DNA of 64,000 bases, taken from the NCBI GenBank assembly GCA_913056255.1, contig CAJXLN010000005.1, positions 1 through 64,000 on the forward strand, given 5' to 3'. This DNA is from an uncultured Thermotogae bacterium. Lineage in GTDB: Bacteria > Thermotogota > Thermotogae > Mesoaciditogales > Mesoaciditogaceae. Under the pieces are notes generated by a model that saw only the letters and a program-made list of their open reading frames with translations, was not told where the DNA came from and searched no databases. Position numbers and translations under genes: made by a program. Below are positions 35,107 through 43,718 of the stretch, piece by piece (the stretch's first letter is position 1; every line of letters starts with the position of its first letter).

Positions 35107-36651
35107 GTGGGCATAGGAAATAATATAAAAGATAAAGCTTTGAAACTTGCAATAACTGCGGCTGTGAATAAGTACGTTAATTACATAACTAAGAACCCAG
35201 AGAATAATTTTGATAAGGCTATAGAGTCTTTGATGAAGCTTGAAAATGGAATAGGTGGTACGAATAATCTGTCCAAATTCGCCGGATGGGTTAAGAAGAA
35301 TCCGGGTTCGAAAAAGTGGCTCATAAGTCTTTTCAAGAAAGACAAGGATATAGTCAAAAAATTCTTTACCAACTTCCTTGTGAATGCAAACCTTGCATGG
35401 ATGCGTTACAACAAAGAAGAAACTGTGAAAAAAAATGGTTTTTCATCACCTTACACTATATTGATAAGTCCCTCTATGAAATGTAATTTAAGTTGCAAGG
35501 GGTGCTATTCCGCGAATTACACAAGAAATGACGACATGCCGATCGAAAAGGTCGATGACATAATAAATCAAGGTAAAGCTATAGGCACGTACTTCTACAC
35601 ATTTCTTGGCGGAGAACCCTTCTTAAGATGGAAAGAACTTTATTCACTCATGAAAAAGCACAACGATTGTCTCTTCCAAATATTCACCAACTCTACATTT
35701 ATAACAGATAAAGTTGCCGATCAGATAAAAGAACTCGGAAATATATATCCAGTTCTCAGTGTGAATGGTTGGGAAAAAGAAACGGACGAAATAAGGGGTA
35801 AAGGTGCTTACAAGAAAATCATCGCCGCTGCTGATAAACTCAAGGAAAGAGGCGTGATATACGGTAATTCTTTCGTTTTCATGAGAACGAATTTTGATTC
35901 TTTAACCTCAGATGAAATTTACGATTTTTGGATAGAGAAAGGCGCTTTCTTCGGATGGCTATTTTTATTCATGCCGGTTGGAAGAGATCCAATTCCTGAG
36001 TTGATGCCGTTACCGGAACAGAGGAGGAAGATGGGAGATTTCGTCAGAGATCTGAGAGCAAGGAAACCTTATTTCCTTATGGATTTCTGGAATGACGCTC
36101 CGAGTGTTGGTGGATGTATAGCTGGTGGAAGAAGATATGTACACATAGACAACAGAGGAAATGTTGAGCCGTGTATATTCGCACACTTCTCCACCGATAA
36201 CATCTATGAAAAGTCTTTGGTGGAGGCTTTGAGTTCTCCGTTCCTGACAGATATAAGATTCCATCAGCCGCATTCCGACAATCTCTTGACACCGTGTATG
36301 ATAATAGACAATCCCTGGATTCTCAGGGAAGTCGTCGACAAACATCACGCAATTGCCACTGATGACAGCGAGGGTAAGATTATAAGGGATCTTGCTCCCG
36401 TTCTGGATCAATACTCTAAAGACATTCACAAAGAGTTAGATCCGGTTTGGGAAACGAAATTCAAAGAGAATATCGAAGAGATAAAAGAAAAAGGCACAAC
36501 TCATGGTGAAGGATTAGATAGACTGTGGTTTAAGAGCCACCCTGATCAAGCGAAAATTTGGGCAAAAAGATATCCATTCTTGCTCGAATACGATTTCTTT
36601 AAAGAAGCGATAAAAGAGGCAGATAAGCTCTCTGCCGTTGAGACGAAGTAA
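35107..36651 (+). CDS. Radical SAM protein of unknown function
   Basis: 514 residues. The cluster motif is CNLSCKGCY (Cys 126, 130 and 133 from this start), followed by FLGGEPFLRW for S-adenosylmethionine. Further cysteines in GGCIAGGRRYVHIDNRGNVEPC and NLLTPC suggest an auxiliary iron-sulphur site of the SPASM type. An all-helical N-terminal extension of about 110 residues precedes the barrel. It is monocistronic, with its own strong promoter and terminator and no obvious peptide substrate gene beside it, so no modification target can be named. GTG 35107 is nine bases after AAGGAAG; GTG 35098 overlaps that site and is less likely. Confidence 0.85.
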   Translation: MGIGNNIKDKALKLAITAAVNKYVNYITKNPENNFDKAIESLMKLENGIGGTNNLSKFAGWVKKNPGSKKWLISLFKKDKDIVKKFFTNFLVNANLAWMRYNKEETVKKNGFSSPYTILISPSMKCNLSCKGCYSANYTRNDDMPIEKVDDIINQGKAIGTYFYTFLGGEPFLRWKELYSLMKKHNDCLFQIFTNSTFITDKVADQIKELGNIYPVLSVNGWEKETDEIRGKGAYKKIIAAADKLKERGVIYGNSFVFMRTNFDSLTSDEIYDFWIEKGAFFGWLFLFMPVGRDPIPELMPLPEQRRKMGDFVRDLRARKPYFLMDFWNDAPSVGGCIAGGRRYVHIDNRGNVEPCIFAHFSTDNIYEKSLVEALSSPFLTDIRFHQPHSDNLLTPCMIIDNPWILREVVDKHHAIATDDSEGKIIRDLAPVLDQYSKDIHKELDPVWETKFKENIEEIKEKGTTHGEGLDRLWFKSHPDQAKIWAKRYPFLLEYDFFKEAIKEADKLSAVETK

Positions 36652-36672
36652 AAATATCGACAATAAAATAAC

Positions 36673-36698
36673 AAAAAAGGGCCGAATGGCCCTTTTTT
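36673..36698. terminator. Bidirectional intrinsic terminator
   Basis: AAAAAAGGGCC (36673-36683), loop GAAT, GGCCCTTTTTT (36688-36698). Textbook stem with T-run on either strand. It separates the convergent radical SAM gene and the fatty-acid operon. Confidence 0.95.
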
Positions 36699-36718
36699 CA
36701 TTTTGAAAGGAGATCGAG

Positions 36719-36967
36719 TTATTTTTTAGAAATCACGTAGTCGACGATACTGTTGACATCCACGAGTTTTCCAACGTCTTCGTCGGGAATTTTCAATCCA
36801 AATTTTTCCTCTAAATCCATTGTCAACTCCACAAGATCCAGAGAATCCGCTCCAAGATCATCAACGATCTTCGAATCTTTCTTTATCGCTTTAGCATCCA
36901 CACCAAGGTGTTCGGCGAGTGTTTTTTTCACCTCTTCAAGTATTTCAGGACTCTGCAATTCTGGCAT
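36719..36967 (-). CDS. acpP: Acyl carrier protein
   Basis: 82 residues, acidic, with the phosphopantetheine serine in GADSLDLVEL. Carries the growing acyl chain in type II fatty-acid synthesis. It overlaps the end of fabD by 23 bases, so its translation is probably coupled to fabD. Last gene of the fab operon. No holo-ACP synthase gene is in the window. Confidence 0.97.
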   Translation of the reverse strand: MPELQSPEILEEVKKTLAEHLGVDAKAIKKDSKIVDDLGADSLDLVELTMDLEEKFGLKIPDEDVGKLVDVNSIVDYVISKK

Positions 36968-37886
36968 TCTTCATCACCTCTTCTAAAGTTTTTTCCATTT
37001 CTTCAACCGTGTCTGTCGAGTGAATTTTTGCCTTTGTAGTTCTTTTTATAAGTCCCCCCAAAACATTTCCTGGTCCAACTTCTATGTAATTCGTGATATC
37101 CATTTTCTCCATACTCTTTACAGAAGATACCCATCTTACAGGTGATGTGAGTTGATCGATGAGCCTTTTCTTTATTTCGTCCACGCTTTTTGCAGGCTTA
37201 CCCGTTACGTTTAGAACAACTGGGACACTCGGGCTCTTGAATTCAAGCGTGTTTAGGAACTTGGAAAATTCTTCTTTTGCCGGTCTCATGAGTGGAGAAT
37301 GAAATGGTCCAGACACATTGAGAAGGATAACTCTTCTGGTCCCCGCAGACTTGAATCTCTCCATTGAATTTAGAAGAGAAGTTATCTCTCCACTCACAAC
37401 GATCTGCTTGGGTGAGTTGTAATTCGCAACGTACACACCATCAAAATTTCTCACAACTTCTTCGACTTTTTCCGGAGAAAGCCCGAGTACTGCCATCATC
37501 GATCCAGCCCCACTCGGTATCGCACTTTCCATAAGAATTCCACGCAATCTCACGGCGCGCAGAGCATCTTCAAAACGCAAAACATCAGCCGCGACAAGCG
37601 CTGAATATTCACCAAGGCTATGGCCGGCAACAGCTGAAAAATTCACTCCTTTCGATTTTAAAACTCTGAATACCATTGTTGATGCAGTTAGCAATGCAGG
37701 TTGAGCATTGTAGGTTTTCGTAATCTCCATATCGTCTTCGCCAAAAACGATAGATTTCAAGTCGAAATTCAAAATCTCACATGCCTTATCCATAACGTCG
37801 CGTGAAATTTGGAATTCTTCGTAAAAGTCTTTCATCATGTTCAACCTTTGAGAACCTTGTCCAGGAAAAACCAGAGCGTTTTTCAT
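36945..37886 (-). CDS. fabD: Malonyl-CoA:ACP transacylase
   Basis: 313 residues. Active-site serine in AGHSLGEYSAL, histidine in SGPFHSPLM, N-terminal FPGQGSQ. Loads malonyl groups on ACP, whose gene overlaps its 3' end. It overlaps fabK by four bases (ATGA). Confidence 0.96.
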   Translation of the reverse strand: MKNALVFPGQGSQRLNMMKDFYEEFQISRDVMDKACEILNFDLKSIVFGEDDMEITKTYNAQPALLTASTMVFRVLKSKGVNFSAVAGHSLGEYSALVAADVLRFEDALRAVRLRGILMESAIPSGAGSMMAVLGLSPEKVEEVVRNFDGVYVANYNSPKQIVVSGEITSLLNSMERFKSAGTRRVILLNVSGPFHSPLMRPAKEEFSKFLNTLEFKSPSVPVVLNVTGKPAKSVDEIKKRLIDQLTSPVRWVSSVKSMEKMDITNYIEVGPGNVLGGLIKRTTKAKIHSTDTVEEMEKTLEEVMKNARIAES

Positions 37887-38839
37887 TTTTTCACCTCCGC
37901 GTCCTCAATTTTAAGATTTTCAATCGTTTCAACGCTTTCTTTCCATAACTTTTTCATAAGATCTTCCACAGGCAAAATATCGTTAATCATCGCCGCGGAT
38001 TGTCCTGCCATGAATGAGCCGTGTTTCAAATCGCCATCAATTGCAGCAGCTCTTAGACTTCCAACGGAAATGCGATCAACGTCCTCTACAGTACCACATC
38101 TTTCATCTATTTTAATCAGTTCGTGGGCCAGAGGGTTTCTCAAGACTCTCACCGGATGACCGGTAACACGTCCTGTTACAACAGCATCACGCGTCGATGC
38201 TTTTAATATTTTCTCTTTGAAATTCGGATGAACCTCACATTCATCAGTTGCTATGAACCTTGTTCCCATTTGAACTCCTTCTGCACCCATGGCAAAAGCA
38301 GCTGCGATTTGCTTACCAGTGGCTATCCCACCAGCGGCAACTACTGGAATTGAAACGGACTTCACGACAGCCGGTACAAGCGTCATGGTAGAAACATTTC
38401 CAATATGCCCTCCAGCTTCATTTCCTTCGGCGATAACGATATCAATCCCGTAAGATTCCATTCTCTGCGCAAAAAATTCAGATGCTACAACGGATATTAC
38501 TTTTATGTCATTTTCTTTGAGAAGATTGACGTACTTCACGGGATTACCGGCGCCGAAGATCACCACATCTACGTGTTCTTCAATCACAACTTTTACGACT
38601 TCTTCCACATTTTGTGAAAGCAGCATCACGTTCACTCCAAATGGCTTCTTGGATACCAATCGCTTTGTTTTGCGTATCTCTTCTCTAAGCCATTCGGCTT
38701 CCCTTCCGCCAGCGGCAATCACACCCAGTCCACCATTTTCAGAGACTGCTGCCGCAAGTTTAGCAGTTGAAACCCAGGCCATTCCTCCCTGAATTATTGG
38801 ATATTCTATATTCAGCTTTTCACATACACGTGATAACAT
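37883..38839 (-). CDS. fabK: FMN-dependent enoyl-ACP reductase II
   Basis: 318 residues of the nitronate monooxygenase/FabK fold. It opens IEYPIIQGGMAWVS and has the flavin-phosphate region VVAAGGIATGKQIAAAFAMGAEGVQMGTRFIATDECEVH, which fits FabK. The operon context (fabH before, fabD after) makes the enoyl reductase call firm over a nitronate monooxygenase. It would be the only enoyl reductase in the cluster. Clear AAGGAGG site before the ATG. Confidence 0.92.
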   Translation of the reverse strand: MLSRVCEKLNIEYPIIQGGMAWVSTAKLAAAVSENGGLGVIAAGGREAEWLREEIRKTKRLVSKKPFGVNVMLLSQNVEEVVKVVIEEHVDVVIFGAGNPVKYVNLLKENDIKVISVVASEFFAQRMESYGIDIVIAEGNEAGGHIGNVSTMTLVPAVVKSVSIPVVAAGGIATGKQIAAAFAMGAEGVQMGTRFIATDECEVHPNFKEKILKASTRDAVVTGRVTGHPVRVLRNPLAHELIKIDERCGTVEDVDRISVGSLRAAAIDGDLKHGSFMAGQSAAMINDILPVEDLMKKLWKESVETIENLKIEDAEVKK

Positions 38840-38861
38840 GAGAATTGCCTCCTTAAATTTC

Positions 38862-39785
38862 TTAAAGTTTTAAGATGTTGGATGCTAAACCAAGACCTGC
38901 ACCGTACGCTACAGTAAGAACAGTGGCAGATTTCCCGATCTTTTTAGAATCTACGGCATCTTTCAAGGCCAAAGCTACAGATGCCGCTGCCGTATTCGCG
39001 TGATCTGCAATAGAAATTTGGAACTTCCCTATCGGTATTCCCATATTCTTCGATACCCTGGAAATTATTCGCGCGTTTGATTGATGCGGCACGATAAGAT
39101 CAACATCTTCGATCTTCATGCTAGATCGTTTAAGCACTTCTTTTATGGCTTCTTCAATTGCGCTTACTGCAAATCTGAACACAGCTTTACCATCCATTTC
39201 AAGATAATCGTTACGATTCTGGATAAGGGATTCCCAACCTTCTTCTTGAATTCTTGAGTAGGAAGCGATAAGACCAGGTTTTTCACTCGAACTCATGATA
39301 ACGGCTCCTGCTCCATCTCCAAAAAGAGCAGCAATTGAAAGATCCTTCCAGTTTACTATCCGAGACAACTTTTCCGTTCCGATAATCGCCACATTTGAGA
39401 AACTACCAGATCTGATCATGGAATCAGCGATCTCCATCGTCTGAATAAATCCGGAACAACCAGCTTGTATGTCAACTCCTCCTACAGGATGACCGATCGA
39501 TTTTTGTATTCTTCCAGCCATGCCTGGTATCAAGGTATCTGCCGAGTTTGAAACCACAAATATGTATTCAATTTCATTACTGGAAAGATTCGATCTCGAG
39601 AGTGCGTCTTTCAACGCTTTAATTCCCATTTCGGTGGCACTTTCTTCGGCTATATGTCTTTTTAGTATTCCTGTTCTCTCAAATATCCAGTCTTTATCAA
39701 TGCCTGCGTCTTTTTCTAATTCTGTGTTTCCAACCGTTTTTGGGGGAAGGTATCCCCCGACAGCCACAATCTTGGAAAATCTCAT
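38862..39785 (-). CDS. fabH: Beta-ketoacyl-ACP synthase III
   Basis: Starts fatty-acid chains by condensing acyl-CoA with malonyl-ACP. 307 residues from the ATG at 39785 (MRFSKIVAVGGYLPP), which overlaps the fabZ stop as ATGA; the frame is open further upstream, but that part lies in fabZ and is not conserved. Catalytic triad: Cys in DIQAGCSGFIQ, His in IVPHQSNARI, Asn in DHANTAAAS. Confidence 0.96.
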   Translation of the reverse strand: MRFSKIVAVGGYLPPKTVGNTELEKDAGIDKDWIFERTGILKRHIAEESATEMGIKALKDALSRSNLSSNEIEYIFVVSNSADTLIPGMAGRIQKSIGHPVGGVDIQAGCSGFIQTMEIADSMIRSGSFSNVAIIGTEKLSRIVNWKDLSIAALFGDGAGAVIMSSSEKPGLIASYSRIQEEGWESLIQNRNDYLEMDGKAVFRFAVSAIEEAIKEVLKRSSMKIEDVDLIVPHQSNARIISRVSKNMGIPIGKFQISIADHANTAAASVALALKDAVDSKKIGKSATVLTVAYGAGLGLASNILKL

Positions 39786-40189
39786 GTTTCTTTCCCCATT
39801 CCAAGAAGCAAAACTGCCTTTGCACATATTTTATCGTTGGTCTTCGCAACGGCATTAACAGTGATCATTCCAAAACGTTTACCAACGATTTCCACATCGT
39901 AAACGATCTTGTCTCCAGGTTTCACTGGATTTTTAAATCTTACCTTATCTGCACCAATGAACAACGGAACTTTTCCAGGTTCAAGAGCTATCAAGCCAGC
40001 TGTTTGTGCCATTCCTTCGAGTATCAAAACTCCCGGCATGATAGGATTATCCGGGAAATGACCTTGAAATTGAGGTTCATTGAAACTGACATTCTTAAAA
40101 GCCGTCACTCTGTTTTCACTTTTATCTATTATTCCGTCTACCATCAAAAACGGGTATCTGTGTGGAAGTATTTTCATCACATCGTCCAT
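39782..40189 (-). CDS. fabZ: 3-hydroxyacyl-ACP dehydratase
   Basis: 135 residues of the hotdog fold. It begins ILPHRYPFLMVD and has the active-site His and Glu in GHFPDNPIMPGVLILEGMAQ. Removes water from 3-hydroxyacyl-ACP. It follows the DegV-like gene after one base. Confidence 0.96.
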   Translation of the reverse strand: MDDVMKILPHRYPFLMVDGIIDKSENRVTAFKNVSFNEPQFQGHFPDNPIMPGVLILEGMAQTAGLIALEPGKVPLFIGADKVRFKNPVKPGDKIVYDVEIVGKRFGMITVNAVAKTNDKICAKAVLLLGMGKET

Positions 40190-40190
40190 G

Positions 40191-40934
40191 TTACACCTCC
40201 GGGATTACACTGACCGTTACTGTATTGTGCCCATATTGGGAAGCCGCCACTGGATTCATCCATCCAAGCGAAACACGATGACCAAAATTAGAAACAAGCA
40301 TGGTCGTTAAAATATTGGCCAGTCGGCTTCTTCCACTGTGTCTTACCACGATCATGAAGTGCTTTTTGGGATTTATCTCCTTCACCATCTCTGAAATTGC
40401 CCCTTTGACACTCCAACTACTTTTCACTTGAACAACGCCGTAATTGAATTTCACAAGATTCACCGATTTTGTTATCACATTTTTAAATCTTTCCTCCGGT
40501 ATCACATCATTTTTTTTCAGAACAGACACATCCGGGAATAAAAGATAAGTTTTGCTGTTTTGTGCGAATTCGTGAAGTTCTTCTAATGATCTTTCGCTCT
40601 TAAGGAAGAATGAGAGAGAGACACTATCCATCTTCGCTTCTCTCAATTTAATTCCTTCAACGATCGAGGAAACGAACATAACGGTGCGTTTCAAAAAAAT
40701 CGTCGGCCATAATGGCAACACCACGTCCACCGTTCCATATTCCGCAACTGCTTTTGTCAACACATCTCTTACTTCTTCGTAATAAGGAAGTTCGACGTAG
40801 GTGCGTTTGTTAGAGAGAAAATAGGACTCCCTCTTTATGGAGGAAACTCGAATTCTCCTTCTCTTCCATTCAACGTATAAAGGCAACTTTTCGACTTCAT
40901 CGATATCCACTGAATCATCAGTGATTATTTTCAA
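40191..40934 (-). CDS. Divergent DegV-like protein in the fatty-acid operon
   Basis: 247 residues with no strong domain match by eye. The start MKIITDDSVDIDEV resembles the ILVDSTSDI opening of DegV proteins, the spacing of predicted strands is similar, and the end (MLVSNFGHRVSLGWMNPVAAS) could correspond to the DegV C-terminal domain. The usual serine/threonine lipid-binding residues are not preserved, so ligand binding would differ. Placement between fabF and fabZ suggests a role in handling fatty acids. TTG start directly after repeat copy B. Functional assignment is tentative. Confidence 0.45.
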   Translation of the reverse strand: MKIITDDSVDIDEVEKLPLYVEWKRRRIRVSSIKRESYFLSNKRTYVELPYYEEVRDVLTKAVAEYGTVDVVLPLWPTIFLKRTVMFVSSIVEGIKLREAKMDSVSLSFFLKSERSLEELHEFAQNSKTYLLFPDVSVLKKNDVIPEERFKNVITKSVNLVKFNYGVVQVKSSWSVKGAISEMVKEINPKKHFMIVVRHSGRSRLANILTTMLVSNFGHRVSLGWMNPVAASQYGHNTVTVSVIPEV

Positions 40935-40947
40935 CCCTTAAACCCGT

Positions 40948-41086
40948 TTTACAAAACCCACCAAAATGGTGAATTTTGAAGGTAGCCTTTCTTCTACCTT
41001 TTAATGTTCCGTTTTCTACCACTTCAATTTCAAAAGACAAATCTTTTTTGGCATTCCTGATAGTTTTGGTAGCTATTCGTTAACTG
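40948..41086 (-). repeat. Structured intergenic element, copy B (fabF/degV-like)
   Basis: Minus-strand partner of the element at 17979-18163. Reading on the minus strand it starts in the last codons of fabF (V-N-E-stop), carries the identical core AAAAGGTAGAAGAAAGGCTA (about 40980-41003) and the hairpin ATTCACC-ATTTT-GGTGGGT (about 40957-40974), and ends 13 bases before the TTG-AAA start of the next gene. Loop lengths and one stem base change between copies while pairing is kept (GGAT in A, GGGT in B, through A-T to G-T). It lies within a transcribed operon. Confidence 0.75.
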
Positions 41087-42323
41087 CTATCGGCTTCCCG
41101 GCGATTATAGAAGCGTTGTGACCACCAAATCCAAAGGAATTGGATAAGAAATTCCTTATTTCGACCTTTAAAGGTTTGTTGGGAACGCAATTCAGATCTA
41201 TCTCCGGATCGTAATTATCAAGGTTAACCGTTGGTGGCACGATGGATTCATTCACGCTGAGTACAGATGCTATGAACTCTACAGCTCCAGCTGCACCAAG
41301 AAGATGCCCTATTTGGGATTTGTTGGAGTTGATAACGAGCTCTTTTGCCCTCTCACCAAAAGTCTTCTTGATCGCACGTATTTCCGCTAAATCTCCAACT
41401 GGTGTGGAAGTTCCGTGCGTGTTTATGTAATCCACATCGTTGACCGATAATTCAGAAGACTCCAATGCCAACTTCATAGAGTTTGCCGCACCTTTTCCCT
41501 CAGGATCCGGTTGAACCATGTGAAATGCATCCGCACTCATTCCGTATCCCTTGACTTCCGCATATATTTTAGCTCCACGCTTCAGCGCAGACTCGAGAGA
41601 TTCAAAAACAAGAACGCCAGAACCTTCACCCATCACAAAACCATCACGGTCTTTGTCGAACGGACGAGAAGCCCTTTCGGGAACATCATTTCGTGCTGAG
41701 AGTGCTTTCATGTTTCCAAATGCGGCAACAGCTATAGGAGAAATAGGCGCCTCGGCACCGCCGGTAATCATCACATCCACTCCCTCGTACTTTATCAAAT
41801 TACAAGCCATTATCATAGCGTGTGTACTTGAGGCACATGCACTCACCGTTCCAAAATTCGGTCCCTTTGCACCATGTAAAGTGGCTATTGTTCCTGAGAG
41901 TGTATCTGCTATCATCATGGGGACGAGAAACGGGCTTACCCTTGAAGGCCCTTTGGAGTTCAAGACTCCTATTTCTCTTTCAAGTGATATTATTCCACCG
42001 ACTCCTGATGCAACAATTACACCAGCCTTTTCGAGAAGTTCTTCGGTGAGCCCAGAATCCTCAATTGCCTCATTTGCGGCGGCCACACCTAATTGTGTGT
42101 ATCGATCGTAGCGCCGCGCGCTTTTAAGGCTCATGTATTTAGAGGGATCAAAATCCCTTATCTCCGCTGCTATTTGAGTTCTGTACTCTTGGGGATCGAA
42201 AGATGTTATACGTGACACGAAACTTTTGGATGAAAGCAATCCATTCCAAAAATTCTCTTTCCCGCTCCCACTCGGAGCAACAACTCCCATTCCAGTTACC
42301 ACAACTCTTCTGTCACTTTTCAA
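41073..42323 (-). CDS. fabF: Beta-ketoacyl-ACP synthase II
   Basis: Elongating condensing enzyme, 416 residues. Cys-His-His active site: Cys in SACASSTHA, His in NTHGTSTPVGD, His in SQIGHLLGAAG, with the C-terminal GFGGHNASI. TTG start preceded by AAAGGGTG. It heads the operon fabF, degV-like, fabZ, fabH, fabK, fabD, acpP; fabG, which is also needed, is not present. The last residues lie inside repeat copy B. Confidence 0.96.
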   Translation of the reverse strand: MKSDRRVVVTGMGVVAPSGSGKENFWNGLLSSKSFVSRITSFDPQEYRTQIAAEIRDFDPSKYMSLKSARRYDRYTQLGVAAANEAIEDSGLTEELLEKAGVIVASGVGGIISLEREIGVLNSKGPSRVSPFLVPMMIADTLSGTIATLHGAKGPNFGTVSACASSTHAMIMACNLIKYEGVDVMITGGAEAPISPIAVAAFGNMKALSARNDVPERASRPFDKDRDGFVMGEGSGVLVFESLESALKRGAKIYAEVKGYGMSADAFHMVQPDPEGKGAANSMKLALESSELSVNDVDYINTHGTSTPVGDLAEIRAIKKTFGERAKELVINSNKSQIGHLLGAAGAVEFIASVLSVNESIVPPTVNLDNYDPEIDLNCVPNKPLKVEIRNFLSNSFGFGGHNASIIAGKPIAVNE

Positions 42324-42435
42324 ACTTTTTCACCCTTTCCTTAGCGAATTAAAAATTTTTCAAATTGTATTAGCAAACTTCGTGCCAAAATCAGAATCGC
42401 CAATTCATAAGGGTTTCAGTCCTTACAATAAACAA

Positions 42436-42460
42436 CTACCATCCAAATTCTGGATGGTAG
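42436..42460. terminator. Perfect hairpin between yigZ and fabF
   Basis: CTACCATCCA (42436-42445), loop AATTC, TGGATGGTAG (42451-42460): a 10-bp perfect stem. On the minus strand it is followed by TTGTTTATT, so it can stop read-through from the yigZ operon before fabF. The rest of 42324-42702 holds the fabF leader with a possible TACAAT -10 box (42364-42369, minus) and A/T-rich sequence without a gene. Confidence 0.6.
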
Positions 42461-42621
42461 CGAAGATTTGATGTACAAAATTTGTGTAGTTGCTTTGATA
42501 ATTAAAAAATCATCTCCAAGTCAAAAGAAGAAAGGGAGCCTATAAAAAGTAAGGTGATTATGGATAAACGAGCGATTTGGTCTTGATAAGACTTCGAAAA
42601 AAAATTCCCCCTCGCTTGCAA

Positions 42622-42704
42622 AGTGAAAAAAGATTTAGATTTCAAAGTTATGTTGATTGAATAATGTTACTGTATGTCCTTGAATTGTTGGACAGTCTAA
42701 ATCT
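42622..42704 (-). terminator. Long-loop terminator overlapping the yigZ stop
   Basis: On the minus strand TCTAAATCT-type arms (42696-42704 and 42631-42639, nine perfect pairs) enclose about 56 bases that hold a second hairpin (TGTCC 42675-42679 with GGACA 42690-42694). A T-run follows (42626-42630). The distal arm contains the yigZ stop codon (42703-42705). The long loop makes simple termination less certain. Confidence 0.45.
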
Positions 42705-43311
42705 AAATACGTATAAGTTCTTCTTCTGAAAACTCGCCCACTCCAAGTTCCTCATGTGGAACGTCAATTTCTGCATTTGTGGGAATGAGTAATTCTAATC
42801 TTATCTTTTCAGTGAATTGCGGAGATTTTATATAAAAATATCCAGCCTTCCTGAATTTGTACGTTAGTTTCTTTAAATCTTGATAACTCGCTTCAACTGC
42901 AATCCTTTTCCCAACAAAGAACTTCATCCTTTTCGTGCCACTGTTCAACGCAAGGTCTGTGACTTCAGAGTACGCATCTATGAGACCTCTAATTCCTAAT
43001 TTTACACCTCCGAAGTACCTTGTTACAACTACGACAACTCTATCTAATTTTGATGACTTGATACTGCCTAAAATTTGAAATCCCGCTGTGCCCGAAGGCT
43101 CTCCCGCATCGGATGAAGCTTCAAGAAACCCTATTTTATACGCCCAGCAATTGTGAGTTGCATCTCTGAATTTTTTAGATATCTTTGCCAAGAATTCTTT
43201 GGCTTCAATTTCTGAATGCACCATGTGAGCACTAGCTATGAATTCAGAGCGCTTGACCTTCAACTGTTTTTGCACATCTTCTGAGATGGAAGTGAAAGTT
43301 TCAAAGATCAT
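42703..43311 (-). CDS. YigZ/IMPACT-family protein
   Basis: 202 residues. N-terminal UPF0029 domain with ATHNCWAYKIG, SDAGEPSGTAGFQIL and VTRYFGGVKLGIRGLIDAYSE, then a C-terminal DUF1949 (ferredoxin-like) part. The bacterial function is not settled; nucleic-acid or ribosome-related roles have been proposed. Last gene of the operon, overlapping the preceding gene by four bases. Confidence 0.9.
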   Translation of the reverse strand: MIFETFTSISEDVQKQLKVKRSEFIASAHMVHSEIEAKEFLAKISKKFRDATHNCWAYKIGFLEASSDAGEPSGTAGFQILGSIKSSKLDRVVVVVTRYFGGVKLGIRGLIDAYSEVTDLALNSGTKRMKFFVGKRIAVEASYQDLKKLTYKFRKAGYFYIKSPQFTEKIRLELLIPTNAEIDVPHEELGVGEFSEEELIRI

Positions 43312-43718
43312 CTGGTTTTTTTGAAATTGGACTCTAACTGATCTATTTCTCTTTTCAATATGCCCGCCAATTCGTAATTTTCATTTTTGATCGCCTTTTT
43401 CATTTTTCTCTTTAAACGGGATAATTTATATCTTACACGTTCTTCGTTACCAAGAACTTTACCAAAAGTCTTTTTAAGACTGTCATTCAGCAAATCGAAG
43501 GAATCGATCTCTGAAAAATCCACTCTCATCTGAAATTTTGGTTTTGAATTGAACAGTGTCCACTTATCGATATCCGGGAAAGATTTTCTTTTCCCCGGGT
43601 CTTGAATGACGTTTCTTAGACAATCTTTGCAATATGCCACGTGTTTTGTAAAACCTAATGAGTGCACATCAACTACCAAACTCGCTTTTCGTCCACATAC
43701 GGAACATTTTTCATCCAT
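43308..43718 (-). CDS. McsA-like protein with zinc motif and UVR domain
   Basis: 136 residues. Two CxxC pairs near the start (CSVCG, CKDC) form a probable zinc site, and the C-terminus has a UVR motif (YELAGILKREIDQLE) of the UvrB/UvrC type in a helical hairpin. This matches a simplified McsA, which in Firmicutes activates the arginine kinase McsB of the Clp stress system. No mcsB or clpC lies nearby, so a stress role is unproven. It begins one base before the pth stop region ends (43718/43719). Confidence 0.75.
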   Translation of the reverse strand: MDEKCSVCGRKASLVVDVHSLGFTKHVAYCKDCLRNVIQDPGKRKSFPDIDKWTLFNSKPKFQMRVDFSEIDSFDLLNDSLKKTFGKVLGNEERVRYKLSRLKRKMKKAIKNENYELAGILKREIDQLESNFKKTR

